Source of the DNA: DATFLS01 sp964413425
GTDB taxonomy: Bacteria; Fidelibacterota; JAANXI01
Assembly (NCBI GenBank): GCA_964413425.1
Contig: CAYPST010000012.1
Location: forward strand, 1 to 64,000
Direction: 5' to 3'
DNA length: 64,000 nucleotides
The notes under the pieces were generated by a model. It was given only the letters and a program-made list of their open reading frames with translations. It was not told where the DNA came from and did not search any database. The position numbers and the translations under genes were made by a program. Below are positions 28,273 through 37,237 of this stretch, piece by piece. Numbering within the stretch: the first letter of the stretch is position 1; the number at the start of each line of letters is the position of its first letter.

Positions 28273-29181
28273 TCAGAGGCGCTCGTTTCGGACAAAGCAG
28301 CATTCCTCCTGTCGTTCCATCATTTCCACCTGGATGGTGGTGTGTTGAACATTAAACCGGTCCCGCACCAGTTCACGAATCTGATTTATGAGTGTATCGT
28401 GATAATCGCCCGGCATACACCGATCAACATTGACATGGACAGTCATCGCTTCAATACCGGTTGTCAGGGTCCAGATGTGCAAATCGTGAGTGTTTATCAC
28501 ATACTCCAGAGATGCAATGGCCTCCCGGACTTCTTCCGGAGAAATATCGGTGGGAGTGCCCTGCATCAACACATGAACTGTATCGCGTAATAAGCGGACG
28601 GAAGAAAAGATGATAATTACTCCAATGACGACACTGAACAACGGATCAGCGTACATCCATCCGGTGGTCCACATGATGATCCCGGCGGTGACGGCACCGA
28701 CTGATCCCAGGGCATCACCGAGAACGTGAAGATAGGCCCCCTTCACATTCAGGCTGTGATCTTTCGACCGGTGCAATATCAACCCGACAATCAGATTGAC
28801 GAAGAACCCGGTCAATGCAATGAGAAACATCGGGAGCCCGGCCACCCGGGGAAGCGATTGAAATCGATGGAAGGCTTCGATAAAAATGTAGACAGAGATT
28901 CCGGTCAGCGTGAGCCCGTTGAGAAAGGCAGCGAAAATCTCCAGCCGGTGAAAGCCAAAGGAGTGGCGCTGGGTGGGAGGTCGCTGCGCAAACCACATGG
29001 CCAGCAAACTCATCCCTAACGCCAGAATATCCGTGAGCATATGCCCGGCGTCGCTCAACAAAGCCAAACTGTTGGTGAGTATGCCTCCGATGACTTCAAC
29101 AATAAAGAAGGCACCGGTAATGCCGAGGGCTATCCGCAACTTGCTCCGGTTTTGATCCCGTATCTCATTAAATGTAGCCAC
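28273..29181 (-). CDS. CDF-family zinc/cation exporter
   Basis: Cation diffusion facilitator (ZitB/CzcD type), 302 residues with six membrane helices. It exports Zn2+ (or Co2+/Cd2+) in exchange for protons. The transport-site residues are in helix 2 (LLSDAGHMLTD) and helix 5 (AYLHVLGDALGSVGA), both HxxxD. The C-terminal cytoplasmic domain (THDLHIWTLTTGIEAMTVHVNV) senses metal. It lies 44 nt after an SmtB-like repressor gene and belongs to the same transcript, so it should be induced by zinc excess. Confidence 0.94.
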   Translation of the reverse strand: MATFNEIRDQNRSKLRIALGITGAFFIVEVIGGILTNSLALLSDAGHMLTDILALGMSLLAMWFAQRPPTQRHSFGFHRLEIFAAFLNGLTLTGISVYIFIEAFHRFQSLPRVAGLPMFLIALTGFFVNLIVGLILHRSKDHSLNVKGAYLHVLGDALGSVGAVTAGIIMWTTGWMYADPLFSVVIGVIIIFSSVRLLRDTVHVLMQGTPTDISPEEVREAIASLEYVINTHDLHIWTLTTGIEAMTVHVNVDRCMPGDYHDTLINQIRELVRDRFNVQHTTIQVEMMERQEECCFVRNERL

Positions 29182-29225
29182 GATATTCAGCCGTTGTCAG
29201 GTATGCAATTCACGAGAGACTATTA

Positions 29226-29570
29226 TCATTCCTGCAAGTGTTCCTGGATGTCTGTGATCACATGCGTGATATGATCATCAGCGATGGAGTAGAATACCTG
29301 TTTTCCTTCTTTGCGATATTTTACGATCTTCTCCCCCCGTAAAATTCGCAGTTGATGCGAGGTATTGGACTCACTGCTCTGAATCAGGTGTGCGAGATCG
29401 TGCACGCACAATTCCGATTGTTGTAAGGCCAGGACAATGCGTAAACGGGTAGGATCACAGAGCGCTTTGAATAAATCTGCCAAAGCGAAAATCTCTTCAT
29501 CGTTTATAACATGACCCCGCAGTGTCTCGAAGAATTCGGGCTCAATACTATGGAGTGTAAATTCATCCAT
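29226..29570 (-). CDS. ArsR/SmtB-family zinc-sensing repressor
   Basis: 114-residue winged-helix repressor of metal-efflux genes. The DNA-reading helix is in ESNTSHQLRILR. The C-terminal alpha-5 helix has Asp98, His100, His111 and Glu114, the spacing of the zinc site of SmtB/CzrA (D-x-H-x10-H-x2-E), so the sensed metal is most likely zinc. No alpha-3 cysteine pair of the ArsR/CadC type is seen. It precedes the CDF exporter, and an operator overlaps the upstream region, which suggests autoregulation. Ribosome site agagg before ATG. Confidence 0.93.
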   Translation of the reverse strand: MDEFTLHSIEPEFFETLRGHVINDEEIFALADLFKALCDPTRLRIVLALQQSELCVHDLAHLIQSSESNTSHQLRILRGEKIVKYRKEGKQVFYSIADDHITHVITDIQEHLQE

Positions 29571-29593
29571 TGGCTTCCTCTGATGTTAATATA

Positions 29594-29607
29594 TGAACAT
29601 CTGTTCA
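29594..29607. promoter_or_regulatory. SmtB/CzrA-type operator
   Basis: tgaaca-tc-tgttca, a perfect 6-2-6 inverted repeat in an AT-rich setting, 24 nt upstream of the repressor start codon. This is the core of the 12-2-12 operator known for SmtB, CzrA and ZiaR. Binding is inferred, not shown. Confidence 0.88.
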
Positions 29608-29829
29608 AAAGATAAGAAAATCCAGCCCTCATTTACAAATAAAATGTGATATCACAGGCGAACTCGGGGAGTGTGTGCAGCTCGCGGGGAGATCCGGAGG
29701 TACTATCAGATAACAAACAGAGGGACAATAAATGATTTCCGGAACATAAATTCTGGCCGAAATTAATATGCGGCGATCATGCACTGACTTTACTGGTGGG
29801 AGAAAATTCCACTGTATGCCGGCACGAAA

Positions 29830-31002
29830 TCACCGGAACATCCGTCGCATGCCCCGGATTGCCTGTTTTGTGCGGTGTTCATTCTCTATCAGGGCAAACC
29901 GAACGTACTCATCACCGTATTCTCCGAACCCGATCCCAGGTGAGACGGCAACCTTCGCCTCCTTCAAAAGCCGCTTTGAGAATTCCAGAGAACCGTCCTC
30001 CAGATACGATTCCGGAATTTTCGCCCACACGAACATGGTGGCTTTGGGGATGGCAACGTCCCACCCGATTGAATCAAGCCCTCGAAGGAGGGCATCGCGT
30101 CTGCTCTGATACATATCCCGAATCTCTTGTACGCAGGTTTGATCACTGGCCAGGGCGGTAATAGCGGCAACCTGAATAGGCGTGAAGATCCCATAGTCCA
30201 GATAAGACTTCATCCGGGTAAGCGCATGGATCAGTTTGTGATTTCCACAACAGAATCCCACTCTCCAGCCTGGCATGTTATAGGTCTTTGAAAGAGAATA
30301 GAATTCCACCGCGTACTCTTTCGCATCGGGCACCTGGAGAATGGAGGGGGCTTTGTATCCGTCAAATACAATCTCTGCATAAGCCAGATCCTGAATGATC
30401 CAGATCTGGTGTTCTTTTGCGAACTCGATGACCTTCTCGAAAAATTCAAGTTCCACACATTGGGTGCTTGGATTGGCCGGGAAATTCAGTACCAGGACTT
30501 TCGGCGGAGGCCAGGATCGCCGGACCGCCTCTTCCAGCTCGCTAAAAAAGTCGATCTCCTCGGAAATCGGGACGTGACGAATATCGGCTCCTGCGATCAC
30601 AAAACTATAGGAGTGTATGGGATAGGTGGGATTGGGCACCAGTACCGGATCGCCGGGTTCGACAATAGAGAGTGCCAGGTGAGAAATCCCTTCCTTGGAA
30701 CCGATGGTAACGATGGCTTCCGATTCAGGATCCAGATCTACTGCATATCGACGGGCATACCATTCACAGATTGCTTCCCGGAGACGAGGAATCCCTTTGG
30801 ACTGTGAATAACGATGCGTGTCATCACGCTGGGCCACTTCGACCAGTTTGTCCACAATATGCTGTGGGGTCGGCTGATCCGGATTGCCCATACCGAAATC
30901 CACAATATCTTCCCCTCGCCGCCGTGCCTCCATCTTTAAAGTGTTAACGATATTAAATACATAGGGAGGGAGACGCTTAATTCGCGGAAATTCCTCACTC
31001 AT
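29830..31002 (-). CDS. alaC: Alanine-forming aminotransferase (AlaC-like)
   Basis: PLP-dependent fold-type I aminotransferase, close to E. coli AlaC, which makes alanine from pyruvate and glutamate. The N-terminus IKRLPPYVFNIVNTLKMEARRRGEDIVDFGMGNPD is family-typical (given here as one stretch of two blocks: RLPPYVF and GEDIVDFGMGNPD). The PLP lysine lies in SLSKTYNMPGWRVGF, and R in EYVRFALIENEHR binds the substrate carboxylate. I chose the second ATG (31002), which fits family length; ten more codons are open upstream. A role as LL-diaminopimelate or methionine aminotransferase cannot be excluded. Confidence 0.87.
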   Translation of the reverse strand: MSEEFPRIKRLPPYVFNIVNTLKMEARRRGEDIVDFGMGNPDQPTPQHIVDKLVEVAQRDDTHRYSQSKGIPRLREAICEWYARRYAVDLDPESEAIVTIGSKEGISHLALSIVEPGDPVLVPNPTYPIHSYSFVIAGADIRHVPISEEIDFFSELEEAVRRSWPPPKVLVLNFPANPSTQCVELEFFEKVIEFAKEHQIWIIQDLAYAEIVFDGYKAPSILQVPDAKEYAVEFYSLSKTYNMPGWRVGFCCGNHKLIHALTRMKSYLDYGIFTPIQVAAITALASDQTCVQEIRDMYQSRRDALLRGLDSIGWDVAIPKATMFVWAKIPESYLEDGSLEFSKRLLKEAKVAVSPGIGFGEYGDEYVRFALIENEHRTKQAIRGMRRMFR

Positions 31003-31151
31003 CGTGTTTTGCTTACTCCCTGCTTCATACATACTTTCTGGATTGTCTGCTCACTCCGCCATGCTGCAATACGGTAATATAGAAAATTTGAACGGGTTTG
31101 CTCAAGAAATCTTTCCCTCGTTTCGCTCCGGGAGCCAATCAGGTCTCAAAT

Positions 31152-31868
31152 TCAGATGGTACCAGATCTCCGACTCCCTTGCTGTTTGTGTTCTAATCGC
31201 CGAATCCAGAGTCGGCGGAATCGCACCGGATCGCCATGATCCTGCAGCCGCACAGGCAGGTTGTCCTGATGGGGTGAATAGGGCGGCCGTTGCTGGTAGG
31301 CTGTCGGTCCGGTGAGTTTGACATGATCCTGAATGAGAATCCCATTATGAAGTACCGTCATATATGCCGGCTGCAGCAGCTTTCCGTTCGCACCGAACCG
31401 GGGACGATGGAAGAGGATATTATAGGACTGCCACTCCCCAGGAGGGAGGCATGCGTTCACCAGCGGCGGATATTGTCCGTACACCGCACCGGCAAGACCA
31501 TCGGCATAGGTGGGGTTCTTGTATGAATCCAGAATCTGGACCTCGTACTTCCCCATAAGAAAGACCCCACTGTTCCCGCGATCCTGCCCGTCACCTTCCG
31601 GAGGCGCCGGGGCGGCCCACTCCACATAGAGCTGGCAATCACCGAAACCTTGCTTGGTCTGGATATCACCGGTTCCCGGAATCACTTGTAGGATGCCATC
31701 CTCAATCTCCCATTGCAGCGGATCTCCGTTCGGATGCTCCCACATATCGGTTTCTTCCCCATTAAACAAAACCACGGCATCGGATGGAGGTGTGAGAGCG
31801 GCAGCGGAGTTCGGGGTAACCTCCGGAGGTAATGGGCGATTTCTATCGTGTATTTCCCAATCCATCAT
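31152..31868 (-). CDS. DUF1080 (3-keto-disaccharide hydrolase-like) protein
   Basis: 238 residues with one DUF1080 domain, a concanavalin-like jelly roll found in many FCB and planctomycete proteins and linked to sugar hydrolysis. Blocks seen are VVLFNGEETDMWEH, WEIEDGILQVIPGTGDIQTKQGF, DCQLYVEWAAP, NSGVFLMGKYEVQILDS, GEWQSYNILFHRPRF and GDPVRFRRLWIR. Members are usually secreted, but no signal peptide is visible here, so it may act in the cytoplasm or the start is misread. No sugar-catabolic partner lies beside it. Confidence 0.88.
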   Translation of the reverse strand: MMDWEIHDRNRPLPPEVTPNSAAALTPPSDAVVLFNGEETDMWEHPNGDPLQWEIEDGILQVIPGTGDIQTKQGFGDCQLYVEWAAPAPPEGDGQDRGNSGVFLMGKYEVQILDSYKNPTYADGLAGAVYGQYPPLVNACLPPGEWQSYNILFHRPRFGANGKLLQPAYMTVLHNGILIQDHVKLTGPTAYQQRPPYSPHQDNLPVRLQDHGDPVRFRRLWIRRLEHKQQGSRRSGTI

Positions 31869-32387
31869 AATCTTTTCCGATCCTGAGAGCCGATTCGGAG
31901 ATTAATGTGCAGAAGTTCAATTGTGCGGCTGCCTTCTGAAAGACGGCCGGACCGAAACCAGAATGTATAATCGGTGCTCACCCAGCCACTTCTCTTCGCC
32001 GGCCTGAACTAAGCAGAGATTCTTCGCCACGATTCATTCAATCTCGGAGGGGATAGACCGCATCACCAACTGCTCAATCACAAAGGGCAGGTTGTGAGTG
32101 CCTCCGGTGTCTCATCCAACGATGCTGATATCGCTTCCCATGATCGATGGCCCGCACCGAGCTCAGAGCGGATAACTCTCCCACAACCTTTCAGAGAGAA
32201 GTAATACTTTATGGGCACTTAATCGGACGGTGCTGCATGCGCCTGTTTACAATACCGGATTTATCCGATTAAAGAAAAATATCGCTCTCATCCACAAGTT
32301 ATAATTTATTGCCGGCACTTACGTCTTCTCGACTCTTCAATTCGTAGTGCAGTCAAGATGCTGAGATTGCCGCTGTGATCAGGAGAT
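31869..32387. other. Spacer with a possible decayed frame
   Basis: 519 bp with no intact gene. On the minus strand 31917-32141 gives a 75-codon stretch broken only by two TGA codons (at 32112-32114 and 32034-32036), with protein-like composition (GGTHNLPFVIEQLVMRS). I cannot assign it to a family. It may be an old gene fragment. Confidence 0.25.
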
Positions 32388-32879
32388 CTATTTCTCAACT
32401 AAATTCCTGGATTCGTAGATTCCGGCCATTATTTCGGATTCGAATCCTCCGGTGGATTGCGCATACAGCCATCCGCCGTCCGAATACCGATCAGGATTTT
32501 CCCATACTTCTATCTGAGTATCAATTGTAACCAGGGTTTCATTATCCGATATTTTCCATAAATAAATAGTGGCCTTTATTCGGCCGGGAAACTGTAGCTT
32601 GCTCGGCCGGCTGCCAGCAGTCGAGGCGTATCGGGAAAGTTGCGCTGATTCTACTCTCATATATCCCGTATCAATAAATCCACTCTCTGCCTTGCGGATT
32701 TTTAGCTTTATCTGCCGGGCTTGTAAATAGTCGGAAAGTTCATTCCAGACAACCTGAAACGGTGCGTTCACAACTGCAGAGTGTGTTTCGCTTTCCGGCA
32801 GGATCTGCGGACGTTGCGTGCAGGTTGTAAATAGTAATGCTAAGGTTACCCCCAGGAAAAACAGTCTGAATAAATGCAT
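32388..32879 (-). CDS. Lipoprotein (BamC-like or unknown)
   Basis: Predicted outer-membrane or periplasmic lipoprotein of 163 residues. I start it at the ATG at 32879, which has a strong ribosome site (gggaggg, 5 nt away) and opens MHLFRLFFLGVTLALLFTTC, a lipoprotein signal with lipobox FTTC. A longer frame upstream is hydrophilic and unlikely. The mature part has a domain of alternating strands (VWNELSDYLQARQIKLKIRK; GRIKATIYLWKISDNETLVTID) that recalls NlpB/BamC-type or SRPBCC-like folds. This likeness is weak. No partner genes nearby. Confidence 0.7.
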   Translation of the reverse strand: MHLFRLFFLGVTLALLFTTCTQRPQILPESETHSAVVNAPFQVVWNELSDYLQARQIKLKIRKAESGFIDTGYMRVESAQLSRYASTAGSRPSKLQFPGRIKATIYLWKISDNETLVTIDTQIEVWENPDRYSDGGWLYAQSTGGFESEIMAGIYESRNLVEK

Positions 32880-33500
32880 AATACCCTCCCGTATCGTTTG
32901 ACAACTGCTTGTGTCCGGCAGATAAAAATTCCATTGTGAATATGAATATACCAATCAATCGCAGATTATATCCTAATTCAAACTGAGCCGGACACTACTC
33001 CTTCTTGCAGAATTTATTCTAACCAGTATTTATACGAATGTCAATAAGCTATTTAACTGTATTAAATAATTTTTTCAATCGATAGCAGTTAACTAATTAG
33101 TAATCAGGCACTTCCTGAAATATCTATAAGCAACAACTCCCGTATCAGATCATCTTAACCTGTTGAATTTATTATGATCTACAGGTAATGGATATGCCAG
33201 TCACCCGCAGATCTCTGGCAGGGAACTGCCTGTTTCACCATTCACCAGACAGCACTAATTCTTCCCACTACGTCATGAAGAGTGTGAAAGAAGAATATAC
33301 CGCTTCCTTATCCAAGATAATCAGGTGAGGGTTTTCAAATTTGATGTTATACCAAATAAAATTCAGCGGGTCCGATATTTTATCGCACATAAGACCCAAT
33401 CTGTTAATACCCGGACAGATTTCTTTTCATATAACAAGTGAGGAATAAACAGCAATATCAGTTAAAATAGGCGATTAGATGACAAATTATACAAACAAGA
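32880..33500. other. AT-rich spacer
   Basis: Strongly AT-rich sequence with no credible frame. The first 100 bases should hold the lipoprotein promoter. Nothing else recognised before the repeat at 33501. Confidence 0.4.
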
Positions 33501-33715
33501 GAGTGTTTAGACAACATAGGCCTGATACAAGATGCTGAATCTGGTTATATTTATTATGTATACAAAATATCTGCAAAATTTATTACGCTATTTGGACAGA
33601 TATATTTTATATTTTCTTTGTCCCGTCGTCACGGGATCTCTTCGAGGCGTTCTTTGCGACCTTCGCGATCTTTGTCCCGTCCTGACGGGATCTCTTCGAG
33701 GCGTTTTCTAAATAG
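33501..33715 (+). repeat. Dispersed intergenic repeat, copy A
   Basis: About 120 bases from gtgtttagacaacataggcc onward align with copy B at 45027 at roughly 80 percent identity by eye, in the same orientation. They are followed by two tandem units at 33617-33652 and 33671-33706. Each unit has a short hairpin (tcccgt/acggga) and the string gggatctcttcgaggcgtt. The end (gaggcgttttctaaatagac) also matches copy C at the window start. No coding frame; a MITE-like or other non-autonomous element is possible. Confidence 0.75.
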
Positions 33716-33781
33716 ACTCAAACAAAGGGATAATGCCGGGAAAGAATCGGGAAGATCGTGCAATGAGATGGCTTGGAGCAA

Positions 33782-34687
33782 CTACCGGAGATATCCGCTG
33801 AAAAAGTAATTCAGGGGATCGACCGGATCCCCTCCGATCCGTACTTCATAGTGGAGGTGAGAGGCGGTAGAGCGCCCGGTGTTTCCCACTTCCCCAATTT
33901 TCTCCCCCCTCCGGACCTGCTGGCCGGGTTTGACATCCATTCTGGACAAGTGAGCATACAGGGTTTCAAATCCATGGGAATGCACAACAGAAATCACCAT
34001 TCCGTACCCACCCCGGCGTTTCGTATACTTTATAATCCCTTCAGCTGCTACATGTACGGGGGTTCCTGTCGGGGCAGAGATATCCAGCCCGTTGTGAAAA
34101 CGCCGTTCCCCGGTGAAAGGATCTCGCCTCCATCCGTATCCGTCTGTAAAGTAGCCGAGAGCCAATGGCCTGATAGAGGGAGTGGCTTCTATTTTGTCTA
34201 ACGTGTACTGATATGTGGAATCCAATGTTTTATAACTCAATCGTTCTAATTTGACCATCCGTTCCAGACGATCGATGTCTATGAGAATCTCCGAGACTTT
34301 TGCATTTTTCTCCGGCAGCAAATAATCTAATTCCGTTGTCTTATCGTATCTTGTACCACCAATACCCAATTCCCGCACATCCTGACTGATTCCATTCATA
34401 CCCACGTATGTCCGGACTGCCTCGTCATGGTATCCGATTTTCATCAGATACTGTTCCGCTTCGTTCACCCGATCTTTCATAGTCTGTACCATTGTAATCA
34501 GGTGATCATTCGTACCTTTAAGTTTAGCCATCTTCCAGTCATACATTGTCTTGGTGAACGGAATGAAGGCATAATACACGAATGCACAAATCATCACCCC
34601 GGCCAGTGCGAGCGCTACTAATAAACGAGATTTTGTGATCTTGAGTTCTTGTATACCATGTTGTTGATCGATGAATAGCAGCTTCAC
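33782..34687 (-). CDS. M23-family peptidoglycan endopeptidase
   Basis: 301-residue membrane-anchored peptidase. One N-terminal helix (LLVALALAGVMICAFVYYAF) is followed by a coiled-coil stretch (about 45-150) and a C-terminal LytM domain. Zinc ligands are H and D in RRFHNGLDISAPTGTPV and the last His in ASHLHYEVR; the second domain motif is YAHLSRMDVKPGQ. It cuts peptidoglycan cross-links or activates amidases; all metal ligands are present, so activity is likely. It stands alone, with long spacers on both sides. Confidence 0.93.
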   Translation of the reverse strand: MKLLFIDQQHGIQELKITKSRLLVALALAGVMICAFVYYAFIPFTKTMYDWKMAKLKGTNDHLITMVQTMKDRVNEAEQYLMKIGYHDEAVRTYVGMNGISQDVRELGIGGTRYDKTTELDYLLPEKNAKVSEILIDIDRLERMVKLERLSYKTLDSTYQYTLDKIEATPSIRPLALGYFTDGYGWRRDPFTGERRFHNGLDISAPTGTPVHVAAEGIIKYTKRRGGYGMVISVVHSHGFETLYAHLSRMDVKPGQQVRRGEKIGEVGNTGRSTASHLHYEVRIGGDPVDPLNYFFSGYLR

Positions 34688-35271
34688 AAGAACACCACCT
34701 TCAAAGTTAAATCACCAATTCCGGTATTATTGATTTTGTTCCTCTGTTCAGCACCAGATATTTGGCACTCCCGGCACCGACTCTTCATGGGGATATACGT
34801 TGAGCGTTTCCCTGACCATCGATTATTGTTTCCTGCCATACCACACCTATACAAACAGTGCTTATTCTGCTTTCATTATCGGTATCGATTAAAAAAACTT
34901 TAGCAGTAATCGGATAGTCAATTAGAATACTTACCATTGTACCATTGAGGGAGCATAAACAATAAAACTGGCAACTAAATGTACATTATTAGTCAATTGT
35001 AACGAAACTTTGCATAAATAGGTAAGTAATAAAATGTATATCAGCGTGTTTTTCTGCTATTTGCTGTAATATAAAAACATGACTATTACGTCAACTCAGG
35101 AAAACCGTTAAACGGATTCAATGGAAGGACTGTTTTCCCGGAACCCCCGGGATGTCCCGTAAGGGATCCCGTTGGGAAATCCCGGGGTGAAGAAGAAAAA
35201 GACCTGAGCGTGCACCGTTCCGGGAATTGTCCTGAGTAGATTTAATAGTCATATATAAAAATAGTTAGGGT
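34688..35271. other. Long spacer with a nested hairpin
   Basis: 584 bp without a gene. Most is AT-rich. At 35145-35187 ccccgggat pairs with atcccgggg around an inner repeat containing aagggatcccgttggg. That string is the exact reverse complement of the one at 29-44 of the window, so it probably belongs to the same repeat family as copies A-C. The promoter of the next gene should lie at 35190-35270. Confidence 0.5.
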
Positions 35272-35550
35272 GTGGCAATGAAGGAAGAGCCTTCACCAGA
35301 AGTCATCTGGCAGCACCTCCTCCTTTCCGGCGGATATTCGATAGGTTATTTTTCGGTGACTGTGGAGCATGACGAAGTTCGCGTCTATCATTCCCGTACG
35401 CAAAAGGTAACTTACTTCAGCATAAACGAATCATTTAAAGGGATGGAACGGTTGTGTAATGAGCGCGGTTACGATCTGGCGTATCTGTTAGGGAACTATT
35501 ATCCCAAATCATACCATGCGGTTAATATGGAGTTTGCCCAGAGAGAGTAA
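35272..35550 (+). CDS. Hypothetical small protein
   Basis: 92 residues, not recognised. The protein looks soluble, with alternating strand-like segments (SIGYFSVTVEHDEVRVYHS, KVTYFSINESF) and a C-terminal helix. The frame opens with GTG (35272), but the ATG two codons later (35278) has the better ribosome-site distance (aggg, 7 nt). It is one of few plus-strand genes here, flanked by repeat-like DNA upstream and a strong hairpin downstream. It may be lineage-specific. Confidence 0.6.
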   Translation: MAMKEEPSPEVIWQHLLLSGGYSIGYFSVTVEHDEVRVYHSRTQKVTYFSINESFKGMERLCNERGYDLAYLLGNYYPKSYHAVNMEFAQRE

Positions 35551-35732
35551 CCAGTTATCTCTGTTGCTGTGGTTGGTTGATGCCAGATAATCCGCGAATC
35601 CGCCGAATCAATTCTGAGGTTGCCCTCCACCTTATGATCAGCTGAAATCGGTGCGGTATCTCAATAATGGTTATCACAAGGAATGGTATCTCATTTTGGC
35701 AGAAACTGCCTTCTGTGGGAATACTGACCAGG

Positions 35733-35771
35733 CGCAGAGCAGTCTGCTGGCATTCTACAGACCGCTCTGCG
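35733..35771. terminator. Strong hairpin between convergent genes
   Basis: cgcagagcagtctg pairs with cagaccgctctgcg (14 bp, one mismatch that is G-U on the minus strand) around an 11-nt loop. It lies between the convergent hypothetical gene and the aldose epimerase. No T tract follows on either strand, so it is either a Rho-assisted or bidirectional terminator or a repeat. Confidence 0.5.
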
Positions 35772-35818
35772 ATGATACCAGGATGCTGTCAATTTCTACC
35801 ACTATATCACCGCTGCTG

Positions 35819-36955
35819 CTATTCAGCGGTGAATTTGTAGATGGTAGTTTGGGTATATTCCTGACCGGGTTCCAGTGTGGTGGAAGGAAAATTCGGGTGA
35901 TGCGGTGAATCCGGATAATGTTGACACTCCAGGGCAAACCCATAGTGTTTTTCATAGGCCACGCCGCGCTTACCAACGGTGCTGCCATTGAGATGATTCC
36001 CGGTATAAAATTGGACTCCGGGTTCCGTGGTGTGTACTTCCATCACCCGGCCGGATGAGGGTTCTGTCACCCGAGCGGCCAGGGCAAGCTCTCCCGGCTC
36101 TTTGTTGAGAACCCAGCAGTGGTCATATCCGTTTCCGTACTCCAGCGGGGGATAATCCGCATTTATTCTGGCTCCGATTTCCCTGGGCGTTGTAAAATCC
36201 ATGGGGGTTCCATCAACTGGTATAAAATCGCCGGTGGGAATTAAATCCGGGTGGACTTCAAGAATTCGGTCCGCATTAATCGTTAACTGATGATCTAATA
36301 CATCGCCGTTGCCTTCTCCGGCCAGATTGAAATACGAATGATTGGTCAGATTCACAACAGTCGGCTCATCCGTTGTCGCCGAATACTCGATCTGTAGGGC
36401 ATTCTCATTCGTTAACGTATACGCCACCGTCACAGTCAGATTACCCGGGTACCCTTCTTCTCCGTCTTCACTGAGATAAGAAAGCTGAAGTGCAGGACCA
36501 TCCTGTGAATCAACCGGCTCCGCCTCCCACAAGACATCATCGAATCCTTTGATCCCACCATGAAGATGATTTTCGCCATTATTCTGTGCAAGGGTATACA
36601 CCTGGCCGTTCAATTCGAACCGGCCATCTGCAATCCGGTTGGCATATCGTCCGATGATCGCACCGAAATTGCTCGTGTAATAGGCTTGCACCTCATCATA
36701 CCCCAGGACCACATCATCAAGATTGCCATTGGTATCAGGTACTCTCAGTGATACGATGCTTCCGCCAAGATTGGTGATTCCGGCAGTCAGACCATTTGCA
36801 TTTGTCAGCGTATACATATCCACCTGCCGGCCATCCGGCATTTCGCCGAAGGTACTTTTTGAGATACTGCCAGCAGAATCGGCTTGCCTGCCGCAAGACC
36901 AGAATCCCAGGAAAAAAATCCCGGTTACCAACAGTAGTCGGAATACTTTACTCAT
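35819..36955 (-). CDS. galM: Aldose 1-epimerase, lipoprotein form
   Basis: Mutarotase that interconverts alpha and beta anomers of hexoses. I start at the ATG at 36955, which has the ribosome site ggaggg and yields a lipoprotein signal ending in FLGFWSC; the ATG 8 codons upstream lacks one. The mature enzyme has GRYANRIADGRFELNGQ, NHLHGGIKGFDDVLW, NLTNHSYFNLAGEG (catalytic His) and PGVQFYTGNHLNG; the catalytic glutamate is expected in YGFALECQHYPDSPHHPNFP. A membrane-anchored location suggests action on sugars in the periplasm before uptake. No transporter lies next to it. Confidence 0.93.
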   Translation of the reverse strand: MSKVFRLLLVTGIFFLGFWSCGRQADSAGSISKSTFGEMPDGRQVDMYTLTNANGLTAGITNLGGSIVSLRVPDTNGNLDDVVLGYDEVQAYYTSNFGAIIGRYANRIADGRFELNGQVYTLAQNNGENHLHGGIKGFDDVLWEAEPVDSQDGPALQLSYLSEDGEEGYPGNLTVTVAYTLTNENALQIEYSATTDEPTVVNLTNHSYFNLAGEGNGDVLDHQLTINADRILEVHPDLIPTGDFIPVDGTPMDFTTPREIGARINADYPPLEYGNGYDHCWVLNKEPGELALAARVTEPSSGRVMEVHTTEPGVQFYTGNHLNGSTVGKRGVAYEKHYGFALECQHYPDSPHHPNFPSTTLEPGQEYTQTTIYKFTAE

Positions 36956-37237
36956 ACTTCTCCCTCCACTCAATTTCATTGCTTTTGTGCGATCTGATGT
37001 CTGGGAACGTTTTTTTCAGCCGCCGGTCGGGACAGCATTGCCCTCTCAGTCTGATTCTGTTTGTGACTACAGATTAGGCCATTAAAGGGTAATGCATTGG
37101 ACTGATTGATGCAACAATTTTTCTCCGGCTTCCGATACAAACTTCCACACATTACATGACGCCCAGGCATCTTATCGATCCTGGGAAGAATCGCACAATT
37201 GAACAACAAAGGATACCTCACCGAAACTGGTGAAGCT

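Noticed and set aside
32431..32450. ggattcgaatcc string as a tRNA T-arm
   Set aside because: Inside the lipoprotein gene, and no cloverleaf can be built around it. No tRNA or rRNA was found in the window.
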